NCBI GenBank assembly: GCA_039619475.1
Contig: CM077116.1
Location: 459,233,576 to 459,297,575 of the forward strand
DNA: 64,000 nucleotides
Reading direction: 5' to 3'
From: Icerya purchasi
Lineage: Eukaryota > Arthropoda > Insecta > Hemiptera > Monophlebidae
Shown here: piece by piece, positions 50,690 to 63,850 of the stretch
Position numbering within the stretch: the first letter of the stretch is position 1
Layout of the letters: the number at the start of each line of letters is the position of its first letter
Translations under genes and position numbers: made by a program
The notes under the pieces: model-generated
What the model saw: only the letters and a program-made list of their open reading frames with translations
Told to the model about the DNA's origin: nothing
Database searches by the model: none

Positions 50690-53472
50690 GAAGTGCTGCT
50701 TATAAATTTAATTAAATATAAAAATATCAACCAGGCTTTTTTGTATATTACGATGTTATTTGATGCTTTCGTCAAATTAAACCACCAGATCTGTATTTTA
50801 AATTTTGATTGGATATAAGTAAAATTGTTACAGTGCAATAAAGAATATAACCGTTATAAAGTATTTTACTGAGCAAACAGATAAGAGACAAATCCGTTGT
50901 GTAACCAAAGAATGTGCTATTATGAGAATACAGTGGAATAGGAGGATGTTGAAGTAATGGTTTGTGTGGAGGATGCTTACACGTTGGATGGGTAAACAGA
51001 ATTTATATCTGACACAATTTATTAAATAAAAACAACTACAGTAAACGAGGGAATTGTTACCGAGAGGTACCGTTAATAGACGACGAATTGTTTCTTTGCT
51101 AATAAAAATGATTCTTAGAAAATCAATAGGTAAATAGTATTTTATTCACTTTTATGTTTTACAAAGATACTATACTAAACAGTGAAATGACTGGAAAAGA
51201 ACAAAATTCTAGTTTAAAATACTCTCGAATGGTAAAACTAAATCTATCGCATACATTGGACCCCAATTTTGTACAGCGTTATTGAACATAGAATACCGTG
51301 ATCACTGTTACAGTGCCATGAGGTGGTAGTTCGGAAAGTTATTTATGTTTATATTTTAATGATTTATTCCGATGTGTTGATATTCTTCCGTTTTGTAGGT
51401 AAACTATTGAAATTTAGTTTTATTAGTTTTGAAATTATTATACATGCAATTACGATTAAACGATATATATAATTTTTGTGAATTCTTACATCTATATTTT
51501 AGAATCTACATTTATTTATCCGATTCACACAAAAAATAGTGAAGTATTTTATTTTAAAAATATATAATTTTTTAAATGCAATGATAAAACAATTCTGCGT
51601 TTGAATCGGCGTTTTTTTTTTTCTTTTTTCGAATTGCTATCATCTTGTTAGGTAGTGTGTTTTTTTACTCTTTAAGAAATCGAAGAATAAGGTATATTGG
51701 CAAGTTACACTTCTTTAACCGTAACATTGTGTCTATTTAGCAAAACTAAATGTTTTACAACGTAAAATTTTGCTTAGAATTCGCAAGATTATAGTGTTTA
51801 AATGTTTTTTTATTTATCTTTTTTTTTTTAAACAATGATAATTAAATTGAATATCATTATTTTGTCATATTATCGCTATATGTAATACGGTTTTAAGTTG
51901 TTTTACTTTGGGCTTTTAAATAATTTTCTCCTTTTGACAGACTTCGTTACACAACTGACCAAAACGCTATATTTTTACGCAGTTTTATACGATGCAGCGT
52001 TGATACCTGCAATTACGTGCTACAGACGTGCGCTATTTATTATTCGTTTATAAAATAATTTTATTTTCTCGTAGAAATTGGTTGATAAAACAAAAGTGAC
52101 TTGCATCAAATGGATCCCAAATTCCCGTCAGTTCTTCCTGACTTCACACGCCAGCGGTCAGTTATATTTGTATAACGAAGAATTACCATGTTCGACTTCG
52201 CCCCCGAATTATCAGCCGTTCAAACACGGCGACGGATATACGATTCACGTATGTAAAACAAAGAGCACTCGTAATCCGCTTTACAGGTGGGTGATCGGTA
52301 GCGAAGGCACCAGTGTCAATGAATTCGCATTTTCGCCTTGCAACCTATATTTAGCGGTTGTCTCTCAGGACGGATTTTTACGAGTATTCCACTACGACAC
52401 GATGGAGTTGGTCGGGATTGCTCGCAGCTACTTCGGAGGTTTTTTGTGCGTATCCTGGTCACCGGATAGCAAGTACGTGGCGGTGGGCGGAGAAGACGAT
52501 CTCGTAACAATTTGGAGTTTCCACGATAAACAAGTAGTCGCGAGAGGACAGGGCCATCATAGTTGGGTTAACGTTGTTGCTTTCGATCCGTACACATCGT
52601 CGATACCGTACGATAATGAAGAAAACTCGAGCGATCAATCCGCCGATCGATGTTACACAACGTGCTATCGGCTAGGTTCGGTCGGACAAGATACTCAGAT
52701 ATGTTTATGGGATCTAACGGAAGACGTGTTACGCCAGCAGCCGATCTATAACCCGATAAATAAAATCAAGAGCAATTCATCTTGTTCTACCGGGAACGGC
52801 GAAGCGTGTATCGTCGGAAATTCTCATAATTACCCGTCTCGCGCTAATTTGCCTTATCATAATAATAACAGTAATAATAGTAATAATAGTAATAGTAATA
52901 ACAGTAGTAATGATAGTAATAGTAATACGAATAGCATTGGCAACCGCAATAGTAACAACAACAACGATAGTACCACCATTAATAACAATAACGACAGTAA
53001 CAGCAATAGTAATTCCAGCTTGAGCGGACCCGGTAAATCGAGCCAAGCCAATAGCGATGTAGTTTTGCCGCAACACAATAACTACTCCAGTTTAACACAA
53101 AGGTTAGCTTCGTTCGGATTCGGTGAGAAACGTGTAACGGACATTGCCACATTAAACACGAGTAAAAAAAATTCGTCACGTCATAACAGTAGCAACGTGT
53201 ACGATACCGGGACGTATTCTATGTATTCGGCGGAATATCTAGATCCGATGAAACTGATCGGGACTGCTGTCTGCCCCAGGTTCGATCAGTGCCCATTGCT
53301 GGAACCGTTGGTATGTAAGAAAATCGCGAATGAAAGGTTATCCGCGTTAGTCTTCAAAGAAGATTGCATTCTTACATCGTGCTACGATGGATCTGTATCA
53401 ACCTGGGCACGACCTGGTCGAATAGTAAGTCTTCATTTAAAATTCATATATATATATATATATAATTTTTAA
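48686..53472 (+). CDS. WDR20: WDR20: WD-repeat cofactor of USP12/USP46 deubiquitinases
   Basis: WDR20 proteins are beta-propeller cofactors that, together with WDR48/UAF1, stimulate the deubiquitinases USP12 and USP46. Exons 48686-48943, 49215-49397 and 52075-53472 (GT-AG, in phase) give about 612 aa; human WDR20 is about 570. Matching segments in order: TQFSTRDGIYKL, RLCLNIGRELYIYVYKG, PLLVGFNSGIIHLMD, VTCIKWIPNSRQFFL, STRNPLYRWVIG, NEFAFSPCNLYLAVVSQDGF, CVSWSPDSKYVAVGGEDDLV, SWVNVVAFDPYT, RLGSVGQDTQICLWDLTEDV, and a last repeat ending SVSTWARPGR. The start is the ATG at 48686 (AAAATGG context). The insert between repeats at about 52858-53030 is a long Asn/Ser run coded by AAT/AGT repeats, where vertebrates have a Ser-rich disordered loop. 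The C-terminus depends on splicing at 53425. Confidence 0.96.
49215..49397 (+). CDS. WDR20: WDR20 exon 2
   Basis: Acceptor TTTTCAG, donor GAA|GTATGT, 61 codons. It includes CHSFN, VPLLVGFNSGIIHLMD and RVFNEE, matching the LLVGFSAGQ...LFNEE segment of vertebrate WDR20. Confidence 0.94.
50624..50686. repeat. (AT)n microsatellite
   Basis: About 31 AT units in WDR20 intron 2. Confidence 0.95.
52075..53472 (+). CDS. WDR20: WDR20 exon 3 (main WD-repeat exon)
   Basis: Acceptor CTCGTAG at 52068-52074. It starts KLVDKTKVTC and holds most of the propeller. The coding part is certain up to ATA at 53424. There a GTAAGT donor occurs; reading through gives VSLHLKF... and a stop at 53470-53472, overlapping AATAAA at 53471. 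Confidence 0.94.
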   Translation, partial: KLVDKTKVTCIKWIPNSRQFFLTSHASGQLYLYNEELPCSTSPPNYQPFKHGDGYTIHVCKTKSTRNPLYRWVIGSEGTSVNEFAFSPCNLYLAVVSQDGFLRVFHYDTMELVGIARSYFGGFLCVSWSPDSKYVAVGGEDDLVTIWSFHDKQVVARGQGHHSWVNVVAFDPYTSSIPYDNEENSSDQSADRCYTTCYRLGSVGQDTQICLWDLTEDVLRQQPIYNPINKIKSNSSCSTGNGEACIVGNSHNYPSRANLPYHNNNSNNSNNSNSNNSSNDSNSNTNSIGNRNSNNNNDSTTINNNNDSNSNSNSSLSGPGKSSQANSDVVLPQHNNYSSLTQRLASFGFGEKRVTDIATLNTSKKNSSRHNSSNVYDTGTYSMYSAEYLDPMKLIGTAVCPRFDQCPLLEPLVCKKIANERLSALVFKEDCILTSCYDGSVSTWARPGRIVSLHLKFIYIYIYNF

Positions 53473-53476
53473 TAAA
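53471..53476 (+). terminator. AATAAA overlapping the read-through stop of WDR20
   Basis: The hexamer shares two bases with the stop of the unspliced last exon. If used, this transcript form would have almost no 3' UTR; otherwise polyadenylation lies further downstream. Confidence 0.3.
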
Positions 53477-55043
53477 GCGTAAAATTCAGAATTTTCGTTA
53501 ATGGTACAACATTTTTCAGGGGAGGTAAGTAATGTGTAGATATTCGCAAAATGCACGTGAATGTACGTCAATAAAAGCAACCTTGGGAACAAAAAAAGTG
53601 TAGCTGTCGTCCCTGTCTGTATTTTTAAATTGTGTGCTGTTGACCTTTCTCTCGACAACTTGTTACGTAAAGTGAAAGAACTTATCTTTGTTACGTAAAA
53701 ACGAGATTAAGTAAGATTTAAAATGAATTTATGGCGACGCATATTGAAAATTCATTATACGCAACTTTTTTGGAAAAAATAATTTTTTGATTTATTTGCC
53801 AACTCGATTATTAGATGGAATGTCATTTAAGGACGACGATCATTTTCAATATTCCGAATCACATAAAAAATGAACTTAACAGAGAATCCTCTACGCGCAG
53901 TAAACTGAACGTGTTAAACTCAAAACGGTAATGATGGAAAATAAAAATTTAACCTGTAATGGAAAATTTTTTTAAAACACTTGTTTTTTTTGTGTGTGTG
54001 TGTGTATATTATAAATAAATTTTGCGTAATCAAATATACTCGGTATAGTATTCTTATTAGTTTTATTATTATTATGATTAATTTACATCTATCTAAAATG
54101 TTCTCGTATAAAGTTGTAATGGTGTTATAGCCAGCAGTTCTTCTAAAAGTTAGGAATTTCGAAGTTTTCAATGTAAATTGACCAAACTATTAAGATGGGA
54201 GTTTTGCATTTTCAAAGCAAAAGAAACTTTTAGATGGCGACAAAAAAAAAGGAAAAAACAAGCTTCTTTAAAAATGAATGTGACATTACCGAAAATGTTA
54301 TTTAATATAAAATTATCGTCTCGTGTTTTAATATGGCGACTTGGGCAGCTTATTCTGAAAACTACTAATACTCCCACAAATAACGCACATTATAACCGAT
54401 TTGATTTTAAGTGGTATTGAATACAGTTATTTTCGCTCACAACAAACACTCTTGCAATACTCATACAATTCTCTATGTCCAATAGCATTCTTCGTCAAAC
54501 ACGGATATGTTTGTTAGTTGCTAAGTTCTTTTCAGAATAAATATACCTCGGAAATGGGGTTACGTAATATTTTGCAAATAAACAAATTTCATATTTAAAA
54601 AAAAAAAAAAAAAAGTCCCGAGAAAAGAGTTTAAGAAACTCACGTTGTATCTTTGAAATCAGTCAATTATCTAATATTAAGAATCAGAAAACGTGAAAAT
54701 TCACTAACGAGTTCTGCAGACTAACATGATAGTAATAATTCATGGCGAAAAGCACGCAATTTTAGCGATAGATTTTCCTTCGAATGATAAATCGCCGGTA
54801 ACGGAAATGCGCGCAGTATAAAAATTAAATATCGACGCCGCAAACGCTAATTTCGCAAACGTGTACTATATTATTTTTCATGTTTTATGGCAATTTCGTT
54901 CTGTAGCTTATAGTTATTTTTCTTAATCTGATTACAGAACCATTCAAATGCTCATTTAGTTGCCGCTATTAATTCCTCCGTATCAACTAGTATATCCGCG
55001 TTACAGGAAGGTGGTGCCACCAGTATTGTATAGTTAGGGTTTT

Positions 55044-55069
55044 GCAGGGATAATTGCTGCCATCCCTGC
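55044..55069. repeat. Short perfect hairpin
   Basis: GCAGGGAT and ATCCCTGC, 8-bp stem with a 10-base loop. A second near-palindrome GGTGGTGCCACC lies about 30 bp upstream. Confidence 0.5.
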
Positions 55070-55105
55070 GTAATTCTGGAAAGCCCACTGTTATCGTAAT
55101 TATTT

Positions 55106-55198
55106 ACATACATACCTATATATATACATACCTATATATATACATACATACATACATATATATATACATACATATACATATATATACATACATATATG
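55106..55198. repeat. TACA/TATA compound microsatellite
   Basis: Alternating tetranucleotide blocks of TACA and TA repeats. Confidence 0.9.
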
Positions 55199-55638
55199 CG
55201 TATGTATTTATGTGTTATTTTAATTATTATTTTATTTAAAGAAAGAAAAGTGTGTTCAAAATTTATCCTCTGTTTATCTGGTCGTCTGCCACGTTTACTA
55301 TGATGTTTTATATCAAAAATTTATCCATTAGCGTGATTATTAAATCATTCGGTATATATTGGTCGCCATTAGTAGAATTAGAGTATTTATTTAAAGTTTG
55401 TCATTAGACTCGTTCGCCGCACGTGCAATACAAATTAAGTAGTTTTTATCCATTACTTAATATTTCGGTCGCTGTCGCTTCTGTGTACGTTCGTTTTATT
55501 TCGCTAGTTGATTTATTTTTGACTTTTGTCGCGTACAAGTAATGCATATTTTACTAGGCTTTCTAAAAACAAACTGGTAATGTCCATAAAAATAATATCT
55601 TGTCGCATCTCTCCGGATTTGTGCGTAATACGCTCCTA

Positions 55639-55681
55639 CTATTATTATTATTATTATTATTATTATCATTATTATTATTAC
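55639..55681. repeat. (ATT)n microsatellite
   Basis: About 14 ATT units with one C interruption. Confidence 0.95.
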
Positions 55682-58600
55682 TTTAGCTATTAAATATTCT
55701 CTTAAATTTTAATTTTTAATCGGAACTATTATTGTACTACTATTATTACTATGTAGTTTTAAAAACATCTTCAACGATTTATTTAGTAACGGTAGTAGTT
55801 CACCTGTTTTTCTGATTTTTCCATTTCAGAAATTACAATTACTTCGTGCGCATCTAATAAAATTTACGAGTATTTTTGTGTCGTTTCCGGCCGTTTCATT
55901 CAGTAATTACCTTCGTGAAATTTGGATCAGTATCGTCAAAGTGTACGTATAGAGAGACTAGTCTAAGCTTTCATCAACCTAGTCAGTAGATTAAGTGTAA
56001 TTTCGAATTTTGTCAATTGTTTGAAGTTATCGAGAGATATTTTCCTATTCCAAAAATTACCGTTTTCAGATTTACGAAAAGTCGGTCTCGGAAATGACTT
56101 GTATTAGATCATCGTGCAATAGAGAAAATTGTTAGACCTTTGGAGCGGTAATAGATGCAAATTAAATTAAAAGAAGAGCGACAAAGTATAAAGCCGCCTA
56201 GAGAAGGGTGGTTAGACGTTGCTGTTTAATCTAAAGGCGAATTTTAAACTCAATTGTAACGCAACGTTATCTAACTATCTGAAAAATATTTCTTCAATAG
56301 CTAGCAGAAAAGTATGTGTTGAGCTAGAAAAATTTTATTATCGGATTTTTTAAGTTAGTGGGCTCATTCGCGCGCGCTGGGCAGTGATTTCGTATTACTC
56401 GATATTGAAACGCGCAAAAGTCTACGCTAACACGTTGCAAATCAGTTTTTTCCGAAGCGGGAAATCAAATTCCAAGAAAAAAGGCAATAGATCTGCGGCA
56501 TACTGTGAAATATGAAAGATCGGGAAACACTGTATAACCTGGCTACATTAGAAGCGTGACATTCACATAAAACGATTGCAAAAATTGAAAAGCTATTTCG
56601 GTTTTAGGCGTCCTCTGACTTTCTGGAAATCGCATAAGAGACGCGGAATTTATATTTAAAATACGCATTTGTCTTTCATAGTTATTAAATTAAACTACAA
56701 GTAAAAATGGCGTGCTCCATAAAATTATAATTGTTATATTTGCAACTTAATTACGTTTTAGTTTTCGCCGAAAATTTCATTCAGGCTCGTCTGAGTTCTA
56801 AGTGGTGTTTCGGTTATAACATCGGTGGGTTTCAAAGTAGTATTTTTTTTTTATTATTATTCTTTTTTTTGTTTAATATCTACCATTGCATATCATATAA
56901 ACACTTATCACGTTAATCGCGAATTTCTGTATTAGATAATGAAGTGATCAACGGTTTTTTTGATAATTTTTTTTTCATCAAAAAATGATTACAGTATTTT
57001 TTGTCCCATTTTCAATTTATTTAACAAGTTCGATTTTATTAAGCAGTTTTAGATAAATTATAATCTATTCAGGTACCACTTTTCCGTTATATCAGATTCG
57101 AGAAAAAATATGTATATGTATTATAATAAATGAACAGAAATAAACGCGAAAAAAATTATTGTAATTTGATAGAATAAACACAAAAATTTAATGGGAACTA
57201 AATTATTGTAACATTTGAAATTAATCGAAATTAATGCTGGTTCTGTATTTCATTCGAAAAATTTTGATACGCTTTACTTTAATTTTGGAAAGTTTGAGCG
57301 TAGGAGAATATATTCTGAGAAATTTAAACAAATTAAACATTACGAATTAACTAATATCTTCGTTATTAGAAATAAATTTTTATAAATGTTTTAAGATTAG
57401 AAGAGTATTTTAAAAGACGAGAATATTGTGATACACGGTTAAAATTTTTAAATATCCAGTTTTATCATAAATTTTAAAGATCGAAACACGTTCATTTTAC
57501 AAAATTGAAAACAAAGCTTTCTTAATCAACTGACTATTAGCTTTTCTCGAAAAAATTAGACTTTTGTAATATCACGATGAAATATAAAATGTTTTAAAAG
57601 TCCAAATTGTTTACTATTTTTTTCTTCCTTTCTTTCTTTCGAATAAAACAAATTGTATTATCATCTTGTATCAGTAATTTTCATTAATTCTAGTTATTAA
57701 TATAATTATTAAATTTAATTTCGTTAAATTAGACGACTCGTTCCGGTTTTTGAAGATTCAATATTAACTGAAAAATTTCTGATCTAAACTAGAAATTAAT
57801 ATCACAGACATTTTTGTAGTGCGATGGTTCTTTCATACTAAAACCGATATATTTAAGAAAAAAAAGAAAAAAAACTTGAAACCTGCCAAAACTAAACTGA
57901 AACCACCACTAAATAATATGCAGCCGGATAGACCTTTTAATAATGTGAATTCGTACCATTCCGCGTATAATGTCCAATTATTGAAAAACTGCTGAAAACA
58001 AAAATACTAAGATAGACACATCTGTTGTATCCGATTTAAAAATGTAGTAATTACGATTTGATCACACTGTAAAAATTAAGTTTGGTCGAGACTATTTTAA
58101 TATATATTTTTTTTTTAAAATGTTATAATTATGTCGATTACCTTTTTGTTTTTTGTTGTTTTTTTTTTGTCCCCGACTGAATGTTTTTTCAAAAATGAGT
58201 TACGGTTGGTATTTTGCAATTTTGAAGATTTGAAGCGAGATAATCGACGCTTGTAAAAAAAACTTAACGAGCAGTTCTGACCGGTTTGGTTGAAATTTAG
58301 TAACTAAAATGTATGCAAAATTTAGTACGTGGGTTCATTGAATGACAGTGATTGTTTCTTGAGAGAAGGGTTCAAGTCAACTTTTCTATTGTTTTTCTTT
58401 AAAGTGAAACTGGTCTATTGATAGTGGCAACCTTCGGCTGGAGACGTCATGAAAAGAATTGTAAAATTACTTTTGTCTATACTGACTTTTCACCGATATG
58501 AGCATACCTCTTAATGTAAATATCACCTTAGCTGGGAAGCTTTTTATATGATAGATATTGTAGTTTAACACTAAGTCGTTGGTTTTGTGCATTAGTTTAA

Positions 58601-59418
58601 TATTCGTTTTAAATCGATAATTAACAATAATTCGGAATAAAAACAAAAAGGAAGCCCGTTAATAAAATTGCAATGAATTTTCAGTTTGTATATCGCTACC
58701 GTTTGACTGAACTGGTCGTAACGAAGTGTTGCTAAATTCGTCGTTGGAGGTAATTTATTTAAAGTTCCAGAGGTGTTTTTATTTTCCGATATTTTTATTT
58801 AAACGTTAGCGAACATTTTATGTGTGACTGTAATTTATAGATATATAATATCTTTAAAAGGTTGTTTATCTCTGGTCAAAAAATCTTTTTGCACATTTCT
58901 TTCTTCAAATATTTATAAGATGCGGGATTCAAATCTGAATTTAAAACAGAAATATGTGCAGTTAACGTGTGCGTGTGTTTGTTTGTGTGTAATTTTTAAA
59001 GTTCGCGACAAAACACTATAAATTAGTTCTTCGCTTGATTTTCATCTCGTTTAAATTCGCTGCATGATAGTTATCGTTTCATCGGTAGATTTTTTATATC
59101 GAGTAAAATTATAAAAACCGATAACTGTATATGTTTTCTCGGGGCAGATAATTTACTGTTTTATTTAAATTAAGTGCTATGAATTTGTGGCGATACTTAC
59201 ATAATTTGGTTGTGCATTTGCTAAAGCAAATTACCGTATTTATTCACGTGGTGTACATGTTATTATAAAATTTCGGTACAGTTGCAGTATTTGTAAAATA
59301 ATAGCGGGAATTGTAACACAATATCCCCAAAGCTGTATGGTCTTCAACCATAGGCGTAAATTTAATACCTGTTACGTGAAATGTATATATTTCGAACAAA
59401 AAAAAACATACGCATATG

Positions 59419-59449
<31 letters not shown>

Positions 59450-61909
59450 AAGAACGTATTTTAAACGTAGACGAAGCAAAAATCGTCGCATCGTTTCTTG
59501 AATTACAAAGTATAGTTAACTGGCATATAACAAAAAATACTTTATATTTTTTAAAAATTTGTAGTATCGTTGACGATCAGTACACGGGAACTTTCTGCTT
59601 TTTATATAAATATTTTTTGTTGTTCTTCATTGTTACCATTGAAAAGTGCGTTGCGTGTGACACATGCAAAAGTGTGATATTGGTAAGAACATCCTCGTTA
59701 CTCATAAATGTACAAGCATAGTTCCCTTAATTGTTTTAGGCCCTGTATTATGGAACACCCTTTCCATAATACCTTTTTGTTTTTTTGGTTGACAGAAAAA
59801 GCGGGTTTAATATATGCAGTATAAACATGTATCACAAAATCGAAATTAGAATTTTGTCGAAATTGACACAAAAAGAAATTATCGAATGTCTTATTTTGAA
59901 AAAATAACCATATTAAAAACAACGCCAAATAATTATCGCGGTTATAAGAATATTGTAATTTTTTTGGATTCGGTAATCAATTTTTTAATGTCGATTAAAA
60001 AGAAATAAAAACTTCCAAACATGGGCGGATAGAACGATAATTAAAATTTCGATTTACGTGCCAGAATAGAATTAAGGAGATGCTTTTTCAAATAAATAAT
60101 AATAATAAAGAAAAATGTAAATAATGAGTAAAAGTAGATAATTGAAAAGAAAAGATTTTAATATATATATATTATCGCAAAGAAAAAAATCACACCGGTG
60201 TACGTAAAAATAATAGCAAAATTTATCCAATCTCCGCACTAAAAGACTATCTGGATTTAAAAACAGCAGACAATTAAGTTCTAATATATGTGCGTAATAT
60301 TTTTGTCGCGTTAATCGGGCGTAATTTTTATTTTATACATATTTATCGAAAATTAATTTTATAATAATAATTTTCCCTCTGAAATAACTTTTTTAATTTA
60401 TACCTTTTATATTACATTATTTTCGTGTAATTTTAATCGGCATATTCTATTTTGTTTCCATTCAAAGAAATACATTTTAATTTTACTTAAAAACTGATGA
60501 ATTTTAAATTCCTCTAGGAGTTAGTGCAAATTGATTGTACAGCCACTGTAATTTCTTTTTACCCGAATATTAGACAAATTTAAAAGTTCTGTTGGTTCGC
60601 TGACTTATAAATGTAAAGGCGGATTTTTACCAATTAGCAAAAAAATTGGCCAAATGAAAAGAAGTGTAATGAATAACAAACAATCAGTATAAGAAGTCAA
60701 TGAGTCTTCATGGCAGAAGATGACAACTTATCAAAAACTGTAATACGGTTTTGGAATGCTGATGTAATCGCCTTGCTTTTTTTTTTCTTTTTTTTTTTTG
60801 TGAATGCGTTTTGTAAAATTTTATAGTGGTTATTAAGTTCGTCATAAACTATGATTTGTTTTCGAACATCATAAAATTCTTCATTAAACGTTTCCACATA
60901 AAGTAAAAATTACCACTTTTTTATGTATCACGAAAATGTTTACAGCAGCCTTCGATGTAAAATAATCGAATTTCCATTTTTCTAAATTGTTCACAAATAT
61001 CACCACGAAAATATGACTGTTTCTTTCATGTTTTTTTTTTCTTGTTTTCATAAAATTTTCAAACAAATAGTACTAAGTTGTTTCGAGAACTAACTCATTT
61101 TTTTGTACCTCGTAAAATTGTTTACCAAATATCTCTGTATTGAGTACAATAAAAAACATCATTAAATAAATGTTCGTGCAATAAATGCTGCTTTAAATCG
61201 TGGTTTTTTGAGTTTTTTTAAAATTCCCCGTCAAAAGTCGCACTCGATATTTGGCTTTGCTTTAGAAAGTAAAAAAGAAAACCAGTTTGCTCAATAATAC
61301 ATTTCATTGAAGATGTAACAAAGTTATTTTTATAAATTTTTTTATTGCAATTTTTCTAGTTACCCAATGCGAAATCAATCTTTTCGATGCGTAATCATTT
61401 CATCTTTACTTATTTATCTAAACTGTATATTTTCATTACACGCGCAGTTTGGTGGCCGCCCTATTAATAATTAGTTTAGAAATTATTTATCTAAACGTTT
61501 AATGTGCGTATTTTTTTAACATGTACACACATTTTCTTTATATATTAATTAATTTTAATTATAGTCATTCGGGAAAAATAATACACAATTCGCCGCTTAA
61601 CTTATAATGTATAATAATATATATAGTGTTTAAACTATAAATCGCGTTATTCATCACAATGGTGTTTTGTTGTTACCGGGTATTTTTATTAAAAGTATTT
61701 TCCCCTCACTCGCCCTCTTTCGCGTGCAAAGAGAGAAAGAGAAAGAGTAACTGTGAAGCTATTATTAAATTGTATAGTTTTATTTTAAAATTTTGTATCG
61801 TTTAAGGATTTTTATTAGTTCCGTGTTAAATATTTATGCGGAAACGTGTTTAGTTTTTTGTAGCCGTTATAAATTTTGTTTCTTTCCCCTAATATTTCTT
61901 TATGCATAA

Positions 61910-61916
<7 letters not shown>

Positions 61917-61950
<34 letters not shown>
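61917..61950. repeat. (TA)n microsatellite
   Basis: Uninterrupted TA run flanked by CATA repeats. Confidence 0.95.
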
Positions 61951-61951
<1 letters not shown>

Positions 61952-63437
61952 GCATGTATGTATGTATACATCCGGAAATAATTTATTAGGTTATTAAGAA
62001 TAAATAAAAACGAAACGTAGAATAATAGTGTAGTAAGTAACGCGATGGATATTACAGCGACTGGTTCTTTTTAATTTTTTTAGTTGTACGGAACACGCTG
62101 TAGATGCTTTACTTGCATTTTCAAATATTGTATGTTCTTATTTCCTTCACCATTCACTGTATTTTATTTCGTGTATAATGATAGTATCGTTTAGCTGTTT
62201 CTTTATGTAATGCCCTAAATCCTGACGAATAACGATTATAATTTAACTAAAAATTTAACGATACGTGCGTTACACACTCTAAACTTTACCTCGGCTCCTT
62301 TATTACTTAAACTTCTGTTCGACGTTTATTATGCTACATTGTACATTTGTTTTTCTTTTTCATTCGATCAAAACAAGTTATTCATTCCTCTGAATTGCTA
62401 CAAGTGATGCGTACACACTTATGGCGTTCGTCCGTGGTATTTAAAATTTTTAAAATAAAATTTATATTTTATTTGTTTTTAAAATATAGATTCCATATAC
62501 TTGTGATAATTTGTTGAAATTTCTCAGTGCTATTTTTAATAATTTTATAACAATAAATATTTATTTCTTATTAATTATGATTATCTGTTAATTGTAATTA
62601 ATGACAGGTTCGCTAAAAATTTCGGAACCAATTTTATCTTCATCGATATTAAGCTTTCCTTCTACACGTTTAATCGATAAATAAGTGAGATTATTACGGC
62701 TGCGTATTGGATGTTAAAAAAAAAACAACAAAAAACGATGCACTTGTGATTGAAATGGGTAGTACTGAGTGGCTCAGGAAGAGAGCAGTGGAATCACATG
62801 ATGCTATTTTCGGTTGAAAAAATAAGGAATGTCAGATACTGAAACCATTATATGTGGAAAAAAATTGGCCAGTGACGCAATGGTTCTAGTTAATTTGAAG
62901 AGCGTATTGTTAGGAACTAAAAACTATTTTTACAGGTTTGTGTTCGAAATAAGCAACACCTTATTACACATTTTGATGAAGTGCTAATATTTTAATATAA
63001 TGTTGCACTGCTGATCGACATTGAAACAAAAACCGCATTCACCAACGTGTGTAGTATTATAAAAAAAGTTAAAGTTACATCTGACCATAATGGTTCGGAG
63101 AGAAATTATGACTATAGATACCTTTAAGACGGCTGAATAGTCGAAAATTATTTAATTGGCTTTTTAACACGTATCAATGTAAAAAGGACAAAGAAAGGAA
63201 GATTATTGCTTGTTGAAACTGAAAATGTAAAAACTACCGAGCAAAAAATGTTTCACTAAATTTTTATACTTGAATGTAATTTTTTGTCATGGTTAGAGTT
63301 GTAATAAAATGTTTTCGAAAAATTTGTCGTTTTTTTCAAGATTTCTTTCTCACGCCCTTTTAAAATTCCCGACATTAGTTGGTTGATGAGCATTGCTTTT
63401 TCTTATTAAAAATATCGTATTTGACTGTTTTTACTTT

Positions 63438-63471
63438 TTTCCCGACTTATTCCCGGTTGGGTGGCCACCCT
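63438..63471. repeat. Repeat end with CAGGGTGGCCACCC terminus
   Basis: On the minus strand it starts CAGGGTGGCCACCCAACC and continues GGGAATAAGTCGGGAA. A second copy lies at 46402-46436. Such a CAGGGTGGCCACCC end is common among DNA transposons. Confidence 0.6.
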
Positions 63472-63850
63472 GTTAATGGATGACGGTGCGATAAACAGGA
63501 GATGACATTTCCCATTTTAATTTTTTGCTATGTTTACATATTTCCTCAGCGATCTTATGCTTTCGCGCTTATTCCTTCGGTACAGCCATGATGTTCGCAT
63601 GTTCGAGTCCTTCATCGACAAGCTTGTACATTTTTCATTTATTTTCGCCTTTCTCTCGTTACTTTCTGTATACGTTCATTAGTCTTCGATTGCTAAGCAA
63701 ACCGGAACTTCTTTATAACATGGACATATCGGCAGAGAATCTTTTTAAAAATTTAAAAGTAAAAAATTACCATCAGCATTTACGGTACCGCTAAAAAATA
63801 ATAACGATGAGTTCAAAAAATGTGAACTACCAACGACTCATTTAGGCATG

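Noticed and set aside
52777..53078. Minus-strand Leu/Ile/Val-rich frames resembling membrane segments
   Set aside because: They are antisense shadows of the AAT/AGT repeat coding Asn/Ser in WDR20.
55400..56650. CpG-richer block as a gene promoter or first exon
   Set aside because: Suggestive only; no coding exon or splice donor pairs with a recognisable gene inside the window.
60697..61066. Two Lys-rich minus-strand frames
   Set aside because: Poly-A driven low complexity and no homology recognised.
63525..63794. 89-codon frame rich in Phe, Ser and Leu
   Set aside because: Starts at a TTG-type position near a repeat end, hydrophobic by base composition, no recognised family.
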